Of a stretch of 64,000 nucleotides of DNA, positions 8,386 to 15,612 are shown piece by piece. The notes under the pieces were generated by a model. It was not told the origin of the DNA and made no database searches. It saw only the letters and a program-made list of their open reading frames with translations. The stretch spans positions 558,001-622,000 of the forward strand of contig NZ_OMKW01000003.1 in NCBI RefSeq assembly GCF_900302495.1, written 5' to 3'. A program made the translations under genes and the position numbers. The stretch comes from Pontivivens insulae (lineage in GTDB: Bacteria > Pseudomonadota > Alphaproteobacteria > Rhodobacterales > Rhodobacteraceae). Numbering within the stretch: the first letter of the stretch is position 1; every line of letters begins with the position of its first letter.

Positions 8386-8775
8386 TCATGGCCGCCGCGC
8401 GACCATGTCGATTTCGACCAGAGCGCCCACGGCCAGCGCCGTCACCCCAATCGTGGTGCGCGCAGGACGGCGATCTTCGGCGAAGAAGCTCTGATAGGTT
8501 TCATTGAACGCGGCATAGTCCCGCTCGAACTCGGTCAGATAGCACCGGCATTGCACGACATGGGTCAGATCGAGGCCCAACTCGCCCAGGATCAGCTCCA
8601 GATTGCGCATCACCCGCACCGTCTGCGCCTCAATCCCCGCGGGCAGGGGCGCATCAGGAGCCGCCGGGTCCGTCGGCATCTGCCCCGTCAACATCACCCA
8701 ACCGTCACTCTCCACCGCGTGGGAGAAAGGCGCGACGGGCCGGGGGCCGTTGGAGAAGAGGTGGAAGTCAGGCAT
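8386..8775 (-). CDS. RidA-family (YjgF/YER057c/UK114) protein
   Basis: 129 residues from ATG 8775 (MPDFHLFSNGPRPVAPFSHA), close to the usual RidA length. The family core is seen as GWVMLTGQMPTD, the helix IEAQTVRVMRNLELILGELG, VVQCRCYLTEF and a C-terminal RTTIGVTALAVGALVEIDMV. RidA proteins hydrolyse reactive enamine/imine intermediates, but the catalytic arginine is normally in an RTT/RxxVE context and only RTT is clear here, so it may be a non-RidA subgroup. The start overlaps the stop of the upstream lipoprotein gene by 8 bp; likely in the pccB transcript. Confidence 0.82.
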   Translation of the reverse strand: MPDFHLFSNGPRPVAPFSHAVESDGWVMLTGQMPTDPAAPDAPLPAGIEAQTVRVMRNLELILGELGLDLTHVVQCRCYLTEFERDYAAFNETYQSFFAEDRRPARTTIGVTALAVGALVEIDMVARRP

Positions 8776-9178
8776 CGTCCGCCTCTCCACCAAGCAGATC
8801 GAGGTTCAGACACTCTCCGTTGTCGATTGGGACGCCATACTGAGCGAACGTGTAGGCGTGAACGAACCCTACAGACCAACCGGACCGAAGTCGAATTTGG
8901 AGCACTCGATAGTTCTCGGCCTCTAGCGATGCGCTTCGTGCAAACTCCGACGCCCAGAAGGCCTCGCAAAACGCTTGCGCGTAAGATGCCGTAAGCACAT
9001 CGTTTTCAACGTCATCGGATGTCACAACCAATCGGAAGACAGTGCCACCTTCCACGAGTTGCAACTGAATCTGTTGGATCGTGAACTCCGCACCGTCATG
9101 GCGAAGCACACCAAGAGGACGCTGCGAACAGGCAGCAAGCAGCGTTACCGCAACTAGGCAGATTGAGACGAAGCGCAT
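8768..9178 (-). CDS. Putative lipoprotein
   Basis: 136 residues from ATG 9178. [20 protein letters not shown] is a lipoprotein signal with lipobox LAAC. The remainder (FTIQQIQLQLVEGGTVFRLV, SYAQAFCEAFWASEFARS, LQIRLRSGWSVGFVHAYTFA) looks like a compact alpha/beta domain with two further cysteines. The start overlaps the pccB stop (TGATG), so it is translationally coupled to pccB. No family recognised. Confidence 0.7.
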   Translation of the reverse strand: MRFVSICLVAVTLLAACSQRPLGVLRHDGAEFTIQQIQLQLVEGGTVFRLVVTSDDVENDVLTASYAQAFCEAFWASEFARSASLEAENYRVLQIRLRSGWSVGFVHAYTFAQYGVPIDNGECLNLDLLGGEADDA

Positions 9179-10710
9179 CACAGCGGAATATTGTTGTGCT
9201 TTTTCCACGGCATCTTCTGCTGCTTGCCGCGCAGGGAGGCGAAGGCGCGCGTGATGCGGCGCCGGGTGGAATGCGGCATGATCACCTCGTCGATGAAGCC
9301 CTTCTCCGCGGCCTTGAACGGGGTTGCGAACTTCTCCTCATAATCCGCGGTGCGCGCGGCAATCGCCTCCGCATCGCCGATCTCGTTGCGGAAGATGATC
9401 TCGACCGCGCCCTTTGCCCCCATCACCGCAATCTCTGCCGTTGGCCAGGCATAGTTGATGTCGGATCGTATGTGCTTGGACGCCATGACGTCATAGGCTC
9501 CGCCATAGGCCTTGCGCGTAATAACGGTGACCTTGGGCACCGTCGCCTCACCATAAGCATAAAGCAGCTTCGCGCCGTGCTTGATCACACCGTTCCATTC
9601 CTGCGAGGTTCCCGGCAGGAAGCCCGGCACGTCCACAAGCGTCAAAAGCGGGATCTCGAACGCATCGCAGAACCGCACGAAGCGCGCCGCCTTGCGCGAC
9701 GCCGCAATGTCGATACAGCCCGCCAGCACCATCGGCTGGTTCGCCACGACCCCGACCGTGCGCCCTTCCAGCCGGATGAACCCGGTCAGGATGTTCTTGG
9801 CATAGGCTTCCTGCATCTCGAAGAAATCACCCTCATCGGCGAGCTTCGTGATCAGTTCCTTCATGTCATAGGGCGTGTTCGGGTTGTCCGGGATCAGAGT
9901 ATCAAGGCTGTTGTCGATCCGGTCATGGGCATCGAAGGATGGGCGAACCGGCGGCTTTTCCCGATTGTTGAGCGGCAGCAGATCGACCAGACGACGCACC
10001 TCGGCCAGCGCTTCCACATCATTCTCGAACGCAGCATCGGCGACAGAGGATTTCGCCGTGTGCGTGGACGCGCCGCCCAGCTCCTCCGCCGTCACCGTCT
10101 CATTCGTCACGGTCTTCACCACATCAGGGCCAGTGACAAACATGTAAGAGCTGTCGCGAACCATGAAGATAAAATCCGTCATAGCGGGGGAGTAAACCGC
10201 CCCACCTGCGCACGGCCCCATGATGACGCTGATCTGCGGGATCACGCCCGACGCCTCGATATTGCGCTGGAAGACCTCACCATAGGCTGCGAGGGAGTCG
10301 ACTCCCTCCTGAATGCGCGCACCGCCGGAGTCGTTTAGCCCGATCACCGGCGCGCCGTTTTGCATCGCCATATCCATGATCTTGCAGATCTTCTGACCGT
10401 GGGTTTCCGACACCGAACCGCCCAGCACAGTGAAATCCTGTGCAAAGACATAGACCTGCCGCCCGTTGATCGTGCCCCAACCAGTGACGACACCATCGCC
10501 AGGAAACTTCTGCTTTTCCATTCCGAAATCAACGGAACGGTGGGCCACGAACATATCGTATTCTTCGAAGGAATCCGGGTCGAGCAGCACGTCCAGACGT
10601 TCGCGCGCTGTAAGCTTGCCGTTTTTGTGCTGCCGGTCGATCCGCGCCTGACCGCCACCCAGACGCGCCTGATCGCGACGTTCCTCCAGCTGATCGAGAA
10701 TATCTTTCAT
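9178..10710 (-). CDS. pccB: Propionyl-CoA carboxylase, carboxyltransferase beta subunit
   Basis: 510 residues from ATG 10710 ([20 protein letters not shown]); a longer frame upstream has no family similarity. Two crotonase-fold halves are evident: [20 protein letters not shown] with [20 protein letters not shown] in the acyl-CoA half, and [20 protein letters not shown] with [19 protein letters not shown] in the carboxybiotin half. It moves CO2 from PccA-biotin to propionyl-CoA. The promoter region upstream holds TTTGCAAA sites expected for PccR, and a lipoprotein and RidA-like gene follow with overlapping starts. Confidence 0.95.
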   Translation of the reverse strand: MKDILDQLEERRDQARLGGGQARIDRQHKNGKLTARERLDVLLDPDSFEEYDMFVAHRSVDFGMEKQKFPGDGVVTGWGTINGRQVYVFAQDFTVLGGSVSETHGQKICKIMDMAMQNGAPVIGLNDSGGARIQEGVDSLAAYGEVFQRNIEASGVIPQISVIMGPCAGGAVYSPAMTDFIFMVRDSSYMFVTGPDVVKTVTNETVTAEELGGASTHTAKSSVADAAFENDVEALAEVRRLVDLLPLNNREKPPVRPSFDAHDRIDNSLDTLIPDNPNTPYDMKELITKLADEGDFFEMQEAYAKNILTGFIRLEGRTVGVVANQPMVLAGCIDIAASRKAARFVRFCDAFEIPLLTLVDVPGFLPGTSQEWNGVIKHGAKLLYAYGEATVPKVTVITRKAYGGAYDVMASKHIRSDINYAWPTAEIAVMGAKGAVEIIFRNEIGDAEAIAARTADYEEKFATPFKAAEKGFIDEVIMPHSTRRRITRAFASLRGKQQKMPWKKHNNIPL

Positions 10711-10773
10711 GGCGCGGCCCTCCCGGAATGATTTTGCCAAACCATAGCGTTGCACTGCAGCAGGAACCACGCC

Positions 10774-10802
10774 TTATCAGCAAGTTTGCAAATTCATTGC
10801 AA
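10774..10802 (-). promoter_or_regulatory. Predicted sigma70-type promoter of pccB
   Basis: On the minus strand TTGCAA (10802-10797) and TGATAA (10779-10774) are separated by exactly 17 bp, 64 bp before the pccB ATG. One TTTGCAAA site lies inside the spacer and another covers the -35, so a bound regulator would directly touch RNA polymerase. Confidence 0.5.
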
Positions 10803-10833
10803 ATCCATCTCTGCGATTTGCAAATTTGCGAAC
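10785..10833. promoter_or_regulatory. Cluster of TTTGCAAA-type PccR operator sites
   Basis: Four related octamers: TTTGCAAA (10785-10792), ATTGCAAA (10796-10803), TTTGCAAA (10817-10824) and TTTGCGAA (10825-10832). From memory, TTTGCAAA-X4-TTTGCAAA is the reported control motif upstream of pccB in Rhodobacter sphaeroides; here the spacing of the first pair is 3 rather than 4. The cluster lies between the divergent pccB and tetR starts. Confidence 0.7.
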
Positions 10834-10885
10834 TATCGACCCGCCTTTCGCAACGCGCTATGAACAAGGTTCAGGAGGCTTATCC

Positions 10886-11485
10886 ATGTCCACGCAAGAT
10901 CGCCGCGCAGCACTGCGCAACCGCCTGACCGACGCGGCAGAGGCTCAGATCGCAACCGACGGGCTCGCCAGCCTGCGGGCACGGGATCTGGCAAAGGTCG
11001 CGGGCTGTTCCGTCGGCGCCATCTACACGGTGTTCGAAGACCTTCAGGCAATCGCCCTGGCCGTAAACATGCGGACCTTTTCGACGATGGGCGGTGAGAT
11101 TCTGGCAAAGGTGCGCACCGCTGAAACGGCCCCGCCCGCCGAGCGCATGATCGCAATGGCGCACGCCTATCTCGAGTACGCCACACGCAATCCCCTGCGT
11201 TGGAAAGCCCTGTTTGAGGTAGAGATGAGCCGAGACAGCGACATACCACCGGCCTATGCCAGTGCGCTCGCACAACTCTTCAGTCTGATCTCCGGCCCGC
11301 TGCGCGAACTTGCGCCAGAAGCGGATGCGGATCGGATCGAGATGCTGACACGCGGTCTTTTCTCCTCCATTCACGGCATGGTCCTGCTCGGTGTGGAGAA
11401 CCGCGTGTCGGCCGTGCCGCGCGCGCAACTGCCGGACGCAATTGCCTTCATTATTCGTGCAGGATGTGACGCCACGTCAAAATGA
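10886..11485 (+). CDS. TetR-family transcriptional regulator
   Basis: 199 residues. ATG 10886 is chosen because AGGAGG lies 8 bp upstream. The N-terminal HTH is clear: RNRLTDAAEAQIATDGLASL then ARDLAKVAGCSVGAIYTVFE. The C-terminal ligand domain is helical (PLRWKALFEVEMSRD, GLFSSIHGMVLLGV). Its stop codon is the first base triplet of a TGAAC-N3-GTTCA palindrome that recurs twice before the PspA-like gene, so it probably represses that operon. It is divergent from pccB, with 175 bp between the starts; a role in pcc control cannot be excluded. Confidence 0.86.
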   Translation: MSTQDRRAALRNRLTDAAEAQIATDGLASLRARDLAKVAGCSVGAIYTVFEDLQAIALAVNMRTFSTMGGEILAKVRTAETAPPAERMIAMAHAYLEYATRNPLRWKALFEVEMSRDSDIPPAYASALAQLFSLISGPLRELAPEADADRIEMLTRGLFSSIHGMVLLGVENRVSAVPRAQLPDAIAFIIRAGCDATSK

Positions 11486-11552
11486 ACATCGTTCAATTTC
11501 TTTCTTGAACATCGTTCAGGCCTTCCCATTTCCTTGTCATGAACAACGTTCA
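11483..11552. promoter_or_regulatory. Three TGAAC-N3-GTTCA operators
   Basis: Perfect 13-bp dyads at 11483-11495 (spacer ATC), 11506-11518 (ATC) and 11540-11552 (AAC). They fill the gap between the TetR gene and the PspA-like gene. A possible -35 (TTGAAC, 11505-11510) lies in the second copy. Most likely binding sites for the adjacent TetR protein. Confidence 0.7.
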
Positions 11553-11565
11553 AGCGAGGATGAAG

Positions 11566-12243
11566 ATGCTCAGATTGATGGATACACTGCTCAAGGGCGC
11601 AAGGGCGCGGGCCGAAGAACGCGTCACCGACGCCTATGCGATCGAATTGATCGAACAGAAAATTCGTGAGGCGCAGGCAAGCTTTCGCAGCGCCAAGACC
11701 ACACTCGCCACGCTGATGCAGCGCCAGCGGGTCGAAGTCCGTGCGATGGATGATCTGGATACCCGCATTGCCGATCTGATGGAGCGGGCCGGTCAGGCGC
11801 TCAACGCAGGTCGCGATGATCTTGCGAATGAGGCCGCAGCTGCAATCGCGGATCTTGAAAACGAAAAGGCGGTTCGTCAGCAAACCCTCGACAGGCTTGA
11901 GGCCAAGATCACCCGGCTGCGCCATTCTCTCGACAAGGCCAACCGGCGCATCATCGACCTGAAGCAAGGCGCGATTGGCGCCCGTGCCGTCGAACGGGAA
12001 CGTCGCGCGCAGGCCGGACTGAACGGTCGCATCGCCCAAACCCCGCATATCGCGGAAGCAGAGGAACTGATCGCGCGCGTCATGGGCCAGGACGACCCGT
12101 TCGAACAGGCCGAGATCCTCAGCGAAATCGACGCGGCCCTTGATCATTCCGGCGTTGCGGACCGGATGGGCGATGCTGGGTTCGGCGCACCGTCCCGCAC
12201 ACGGACCGAAGACGTCTTGGCCCGCCTAAGAGCCTCTTCCTGA
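11566..12243 (+). CDS. PspA/IM30-family protein
   Basis: 225 residues from ATG 11566, chosen because GAGG lies 6 bp before it; an ATG at 11539 is inside the third operator and has no ribosome site. The protein is almost entirely coiled coil (AIELIEQKIREAQASFRSAK, ADLENEKAVRQQTLDRLEAK, ITRLRHSLDKANRRIIDLKQ), the form of phage-shock PspA/IM30 and YjfJ proteins that polymerise on stressed inner membranes. It is followed by a YiaAB membrane gene, a pairing seen for YjfJ-type PspA paralogues. No PspF, PspB or PspC gene is near; a TetR seems to control it instead. Confidence 0.85.
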   Translation: MLRLMDTLLKGARARAEERVTDAYAIELIEQKIREAQASFRSAKTTLATLMQRQRVEVRAMDDLDTRIADLMERAGQALNAGRDDLANEAAAAIADLENEKAVRQQTLDRLEAKITRLRHSLDKANRRIIDLKQGAIGARAVERERRAQAGLNGRIAQTPHIAEAEELIARVMGQDDPFEQAEILSEIDAALDHSGVADRMGDAGFGAPSRTRTEDVLARLRASS

Positions 12244-12289
12244 CATCCCGATACCACTCCCAAATCAACCACCAACACGGAGAAGACCA

Positions 12290-12568
12290 ATGCACAACAC
12301 CGATGAAAGCAACAGCATCTACACCCTGTTCAACCTCGCAGGCGTCGCCACGGCCTATGTCATGCTCGGCTTGTCGATCTGGCTCAGCGATGTGCCGCTC
12401 TCGACGAAAGGATTTTGGGGCATGGGCGTTTTTCTGCTGACGCTCAGCCTCGTGAATCTCGTGAAATACCGCATTGATGATCGTGCGAAAGCCGACCGCA
12501 TCCGGCAGCTTGAGGCCGCGCGCGATGATAAGCTGCTTTCGGAGTTCGTCTCAGAGAAAGCTGCGTAA
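12290..12568 (+). CDS. YiaAB two-helix inner membrane protein
   Basis: 92 residues with two predicted membrane helices: FNLAGVATAYVMLGLSIWLS and GFWGMGVFLLTLSLVNLVKY, joined by a short loop, and a charged cytoplasmic tail (DDRAKADRIRQLEAARDDKL). This matches the YiaA/YiaB two-helix domain. It begins 46 bp after the PspA-like gene, preceded by GGAGAAG, and is likely in the same TetR-controlled operon, perhaps as membrane anchor or partner of the PspA-like protein (inference). Confidence 0.85.
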   Translation: MHNTDESNSIYTLFNLAGVATAYVMLGLSIWLSDVPLSTKGFWGMGVFLLTLSLVNLVKYRIDDRAKADRIRQLEAARDDKLLSEFVSEKAA

Positions 12569-12621
12569 CGCAGGGATCTGCCCCCGCCAGTTGGCGGTCT
12601 GGTCGGGGCGGGCTTGCGTCA

Positions 12622-12658
12622 GGGGTTTGCAAAGCGCACAAATGGCTTTGCAAACCCC
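12622..12658. promoter_or_regulatory. Inverted repeat with two TTTGCAAA boxes before pccR
   Basis: GGGGTTTGCAAAG (12622-12634) and its exact reverse complement CTTTGCAAACCCC (12646-12658), 11 bp apart, 19 bp before the pccR ATG. The two boxes are centred 21 bp apart, two helical turns. The position suggests autoregulation by PccR. Confidence 0.72.
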
Positions 12659-12677
12659 GTATTTGTTCGAGGCTGAG

Positions 12678-14060
12678 ATGGCGCAAACCAAAATCTACGC
12701 TGGCGCGAAACTGCGCGATTTGCGCCGCAGCGAGGGTCTGACGCAAAAGGAATTTGCCGCCCGCCTGGGCGTCTCGCTCTCCTACCTCAATCAGATGGAG
12801 AACAATCACCGCCCCGTCGCGTCAGCCGTATTGCTCGGCCTTGCCCGGGAATTTGGCTTCGACATCACCTCGCTCGATGCCGGAGAGGCGGAGCGTCTTG
12901 TCGCGGATATGCGAGAGGCGCTGGCCGATCCCGGTCTGGGCGAGGTGCCATTGGCCGACCTCAGCCTTGTCGCCAGCAATGCCCCCGCGCTGGCCCGCGC
13001 GTTTCTGACCCTGCACCGCCAGCAGCGCGACGTGGCAGAGCGGATGGGAACCCTCGATGACCGGATGCGGGAAACCGCGCATATCCCTCAGCCCTGGGAG
13101 GAGGTCCGAGACTTCTTTCACTATTGCGACAACTACATCGACAGCATCGACCGCGCCGCCGAACACTTTGCGGCCACGGTGCTGGTCGGGCGCGAACCGC
13201 TGAACGATCTGGCCGGGTGGTTTGACGATCACGGGCTCGCACTCGCCTTTTCCGATACATCTGCCGCGCGCCATTTTGATGGCATAACCCTGCACCTGTC
13301 CCGCCAGACCGATCCGGCCACGCAACGGTTTCAAGTGCTCCATCAGGTGGCCCGCATCGCCTATGCAGACCTGATCGGCGCAACGCTCGATTTCGCGCGC
13401 TTTTCCTCTGACAGCGCCCGCGACATTGCGGGGATCGGCCTTGCCAACTACTTCGCCGGCGCGGCGATGATGCCCTACACCAGATTTGCAGAAACCGCAC
13501 AGGCAACACGCCATGACCTAGAGCATCTGGCGCTGACCTTCGGCGCCTCACTGGAACAGGTGGCGCACCGCCTCTCGACCCTGCAGCGGCAGGGTGCAAA
13601 GGGCGTGCCATTCTTCTTTGTACGTGTCGATCCGGCCGGCACGATCACAAAGCGCCACTCCGCCACCCGCCTGCAATTCGCGCGCTTTGGTGGCGCTTGC
13701 CCCCTTTGGAACGTGCATCAGGCCTTTGAGACACCTGGCCGCTTTCTGCGTCAGGTTGCCGAAACACCCGACGGCGTGCGCTATTTCTGCCTTGCCCGCG
13801 AAGTTACCAAGCCTGCGCGCAGCTATCAGGCTCGTGTGCCGCGCCACGCCATCGGCCTTGGCTGCGAATTACAGCATGCCGATGCACTGATCTATGCCGA
13901 CGACATGGATGTCGGCCCCGGCGCGCAGCCAGAACCGATTGGAGTTTCGTGCCGCACCTGCCCACGCCCCGATTGCCATCAACGTGCCCTGCCGCCGCTT
14001 GAGGCACCGGTGCGCATCGACCCAAACCTGCGCGGAACGCTGCCCTACGCATTGGGGTGA
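12678..14060 (+). CDS. pccR: Short-chain fatty acyl-CoA regulator, PccR type (ScfR family)
   Basis: 460 residues from ATG 12678, with GAGG 5 bp upstream. An XRE-type helix-turn-helix fills residues 8-65 (LRDLRRSEGLTQKEFAARLG, VSLSYLNQMENNHRPV). A central ImmA/IrrE-like region (LHLSRQTDPATQRFQVLHQV) and a C-terminal DUF2083 domain follow, including a Cys cluster CRTCPRPDCH near residue 430. This architecture defines ScfR regulators, which sense short-chain acyl-CoAs; PccR of R. sphaeroides controls pccB. TTTGCAAA boxes upstream of both this gene and pccB support the PccR assignment over the related AceR-like, IbcR-like or MccR-like members. Confidence 0.88.
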   Translation: MAQTKIYAGAKLRDLRRSEGLTQKEFAARLGVSLSYLNQMENNHRPVASAVLLGLAREFGFDITSLDAGEAERLVADMREALADPGLGEVPLADLSLVASNAPALARAFLTLHRQQRDVAERMGTLDDRMRETAHIPQPWEEVRDFFHYCDNYIDSIDRAAEHFAATVLVGREPLNDLAGWFDDHGLALAFSDTSAARHFDGITLHLSRQTDPATQRFQVLHQVARIAYADLIGATLDFARFSSDSARDIAGIGLANYFAGAAMMPYTRFAETAQATRHDLEHLALTFGASLEQVAHRLSTLQRQGAKGVPFFFVRVDPAGTITKRHSATRLQFARFGGACPLWNVHQAFETPGRFLRQVAETPDGVRYFCLAREVTKPARSYQARVPRHAIGLGCELQHADALIYADDMDVGPGAQPEPIGVSCRTCPRPDCHQRALPPLEAPVRIDPNLRGTLPYALG

Positions 14061-14112
14061 TTGCAGCCCGCACCGCCCCGCGCTAGCGTCCGGATCAAAG
14101 GGAGGACACCGC

Positions 14113-14559
14113 ATGGAACTCACAGGCACCCGCCTTATCGCCGCCGACCGTGAGACGGTCTGGACCGCGCTCAACAATCCCGAAGTGCTCAAGGCCAGCA
14201 TTCCCGGATGTGAAGAACTCACCGGCTCTGCCGAAGACGGGTTCGAGGCCGTCGTCGTACAAAAGGTCGGCCCCGTGAAGGCAAAGTTCAAAGGACAGGT
14301 CCACTTGTCCGACGTCAACGCGCCTGAGAGCTATCGCATCTCGGGAGAGGGCAAGGGCGGCGCGGCGGGCTTTGCCAAGGGCGGCGCCGATGTCTCTCTG
14401 GCAGAGGTCGAAGGCGGCACCGAACTCTCCTACGCGGTAGACGCCAAGGTCGGCGGAAAGATCGCACAGCTCGGATCCCGCCTGATCGACGGTTTCGCAA
14501 AGAAGATGGCAGACGCGTTCTTCGAGAATTTCAAGGATCAGGTCGAGGGCAACTCTTGA
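14113..14559 (+). CDS. CoxG-like SRPBCC-fold protein
   Basis: 148 residues starting MELTGTRLIAADRETVWTAL, preceded by GGAGG. The START/SRPBCC pattern typical of carbon-monoxide-dehydrogenase subunit G-like proteins is clear: NNPEVLKASIPGCEEL, VGPVKAKFKGQVHL, GGTELSYAVDAKVGGKIAQL and GSRLIDGFAKKMADAFFENF. No coxSML genes are close, so a role in CO oxidation cannot be claimed. Its TGA overlaps the TTG start of the next gene. A second, more divergent SRPBCC gene lies at 18429. Confidence 0.86.
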   Translation: MELTGTRLIAADRETVWTALNNPEVLKASIPGCEELTGSAEDGFEAVVVQKVGPVKAKFKGQVHLSDVNAPESYRISGEGKGGAAGFAKGGADVSLAEVEGGTELSYAVDAKVGGKIAQLGSRLIDGFAKKMADAFFENFKDQVEGNS

Positions 14560-15062
14560 TCACGGCCGAATATGCAAGGCAGATGACCCGCTACACGCGG
14601 TGGCAGAACACCAGCCTGCTGACGGCTGCGGATGGGCTGACGGATCAGGCGCGCCGTCAGGATCGGGGCGCCTTCTTCGGCTCGATTGCCGCCACGCTCA
14701 ACCACCTGCTGTGGGGGGACCGGCTGTGGCTATGTCGCTTAACCGGCGCCGATATGCCCAATGTCGGCTCGCTGACCGCCTCCGCCACCGAAATACTGGA
14801 GTGGGACAGCTACAAATCTGCGCGGGCCACCTGTGACGCTGATCTCACAACCTGGGCAGAGGCGCTGACGGATGAGGACACGTCGGGCGACGTGCACTGG
14901 CATTCCTTTGCGATGAACCGCGCCTTCGTGACCCCGCGCGACATCGCCATCATTCATCTGTTCAATCACGGCACGCACCACCGGGGGCAGGTCCACGCGA
15001 TGCTCACCGCCGCGGGCGCAAAGCCAGATGACACCGACCTGCCCTTCATGCCGGTGGTCTGA
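14556..15062 (+). CDS. DinB/YfiT-superfamily putative metalloenzyme
   Basis: 168 residues from a TTG start that overlaps the preceding TGA. This is the four-helix DinB/YfiT fold, not the polymerase: AEYARQMTRYTRWQNTSLL, GSIAATLNHLLWGDRLWLCR and HLFNHGTHHRGQVHAMLTAA provide the usual three-histidine metal site (His in TLNHLLWGD, and the two in NHGTHHRGQ). Members include thiol-dependent transferases and many of unknown activity. Probably co-translated with the CoxG-like gene. Confidence 0.85.
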   Translation: MITAEYARQMTRYTRWQNTSLLTAADGLTDQARRQDRGAFFGSIAATLNHLLWGDRLWLCRLTGADMPNVGSLTASATEILEWDSYKSARATCDADLTTWAEALTDEDTSGDVHWHSFAMNRAFVTPRDIAIIHLFNHGTHHRGQVHAMLTAAGAKPDDTDLPFMPVV

Positions 15063-15068
15063 CCGCCC

Positions 15069-15524
15069 GTGTTCACTTCCCATATGGACATCGCCCTACG
15101 AGAAGCCCGCGCCGCCGCCGCGCGCGGCGAAGTGCCGGTGGGCGCGGTCCTTTTGCGCGGCGGTGTCGAGCTTGCCCGCGCGGGCAACCGCATGCGCGAA
15201 TTGAGCGATCCGACCGCTCATGCCGAAATGCTGGTGATCCGGGCCGCCTGCGCCGATACAGGCTCGGACCGCCTGCCCGGAACGACACTCTACGTCACCC
15301 TCGAACCCTGCCCAATGTGCGCTGCGGCAATCGCCGCCGCACGAATCGCGCGGGTGATCTACGGCGCCAGCGACCCGAAATCCGGCGGCGTGGAACGGGG
15401 GCCAAGGGTCTTTTCCCACAGTCAGACCCATCACCACCCGGAGGTCATTTCCGGCATCGCCGAGAGGGAGAGCGCCGCCCTGATGCGCGCCTTTTTTGCC
15501 GCGCGCCGCGAAGAACAACGCTAA
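15069..15524 (+). CDS. tadA: tRNA-specific adenosine deaminase
   Basis: 151 residues from GTG 15069; an ATG at 15084 (MDIALREARAAAARGEVPVG) is the alternative. The zinc site is complete: THAEMLVIRAA-type HAE (DPTAHAEM) with catalytic Glu, and EPCPMCAAAI with the two cysteines. It should convert A34 to inosine in tRNA-Arg(ACG). The length agrees with TadA rather than with larger cytidine deaminases. It begins 6 bp after the DinB-like gene. Confidence 0.9.
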   Translation: MFTSHMDIALREARAAAARGEVPVGAVLLRGGVELARAGNRMRELSDPTAHAEMLVIRAACADTGSDRLPGTTLYVTLEPCPMCAAAIAAARIARVIYGASDPKSGGVERGPRVFSHSQTHHHPEVISGIAERESAALMRAFFAARREEQR

Positions 15525-15612
15525 GAGCCGGGATAAGCTCCCCTGCCCTTGACTTCACCCGCCCGGCGCGGTGTATCCAGCGGGTCCGCAACACCCCTTC
15601 GGGAGACGTCAA

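Noticed and set aside
11539-11565. ATG 11539 as start of the PspA-like protein
   Set aside because: It lies inside the third operator and lacks a ribosome site, whereas ATG 11566 has GAGG at 6 bp.
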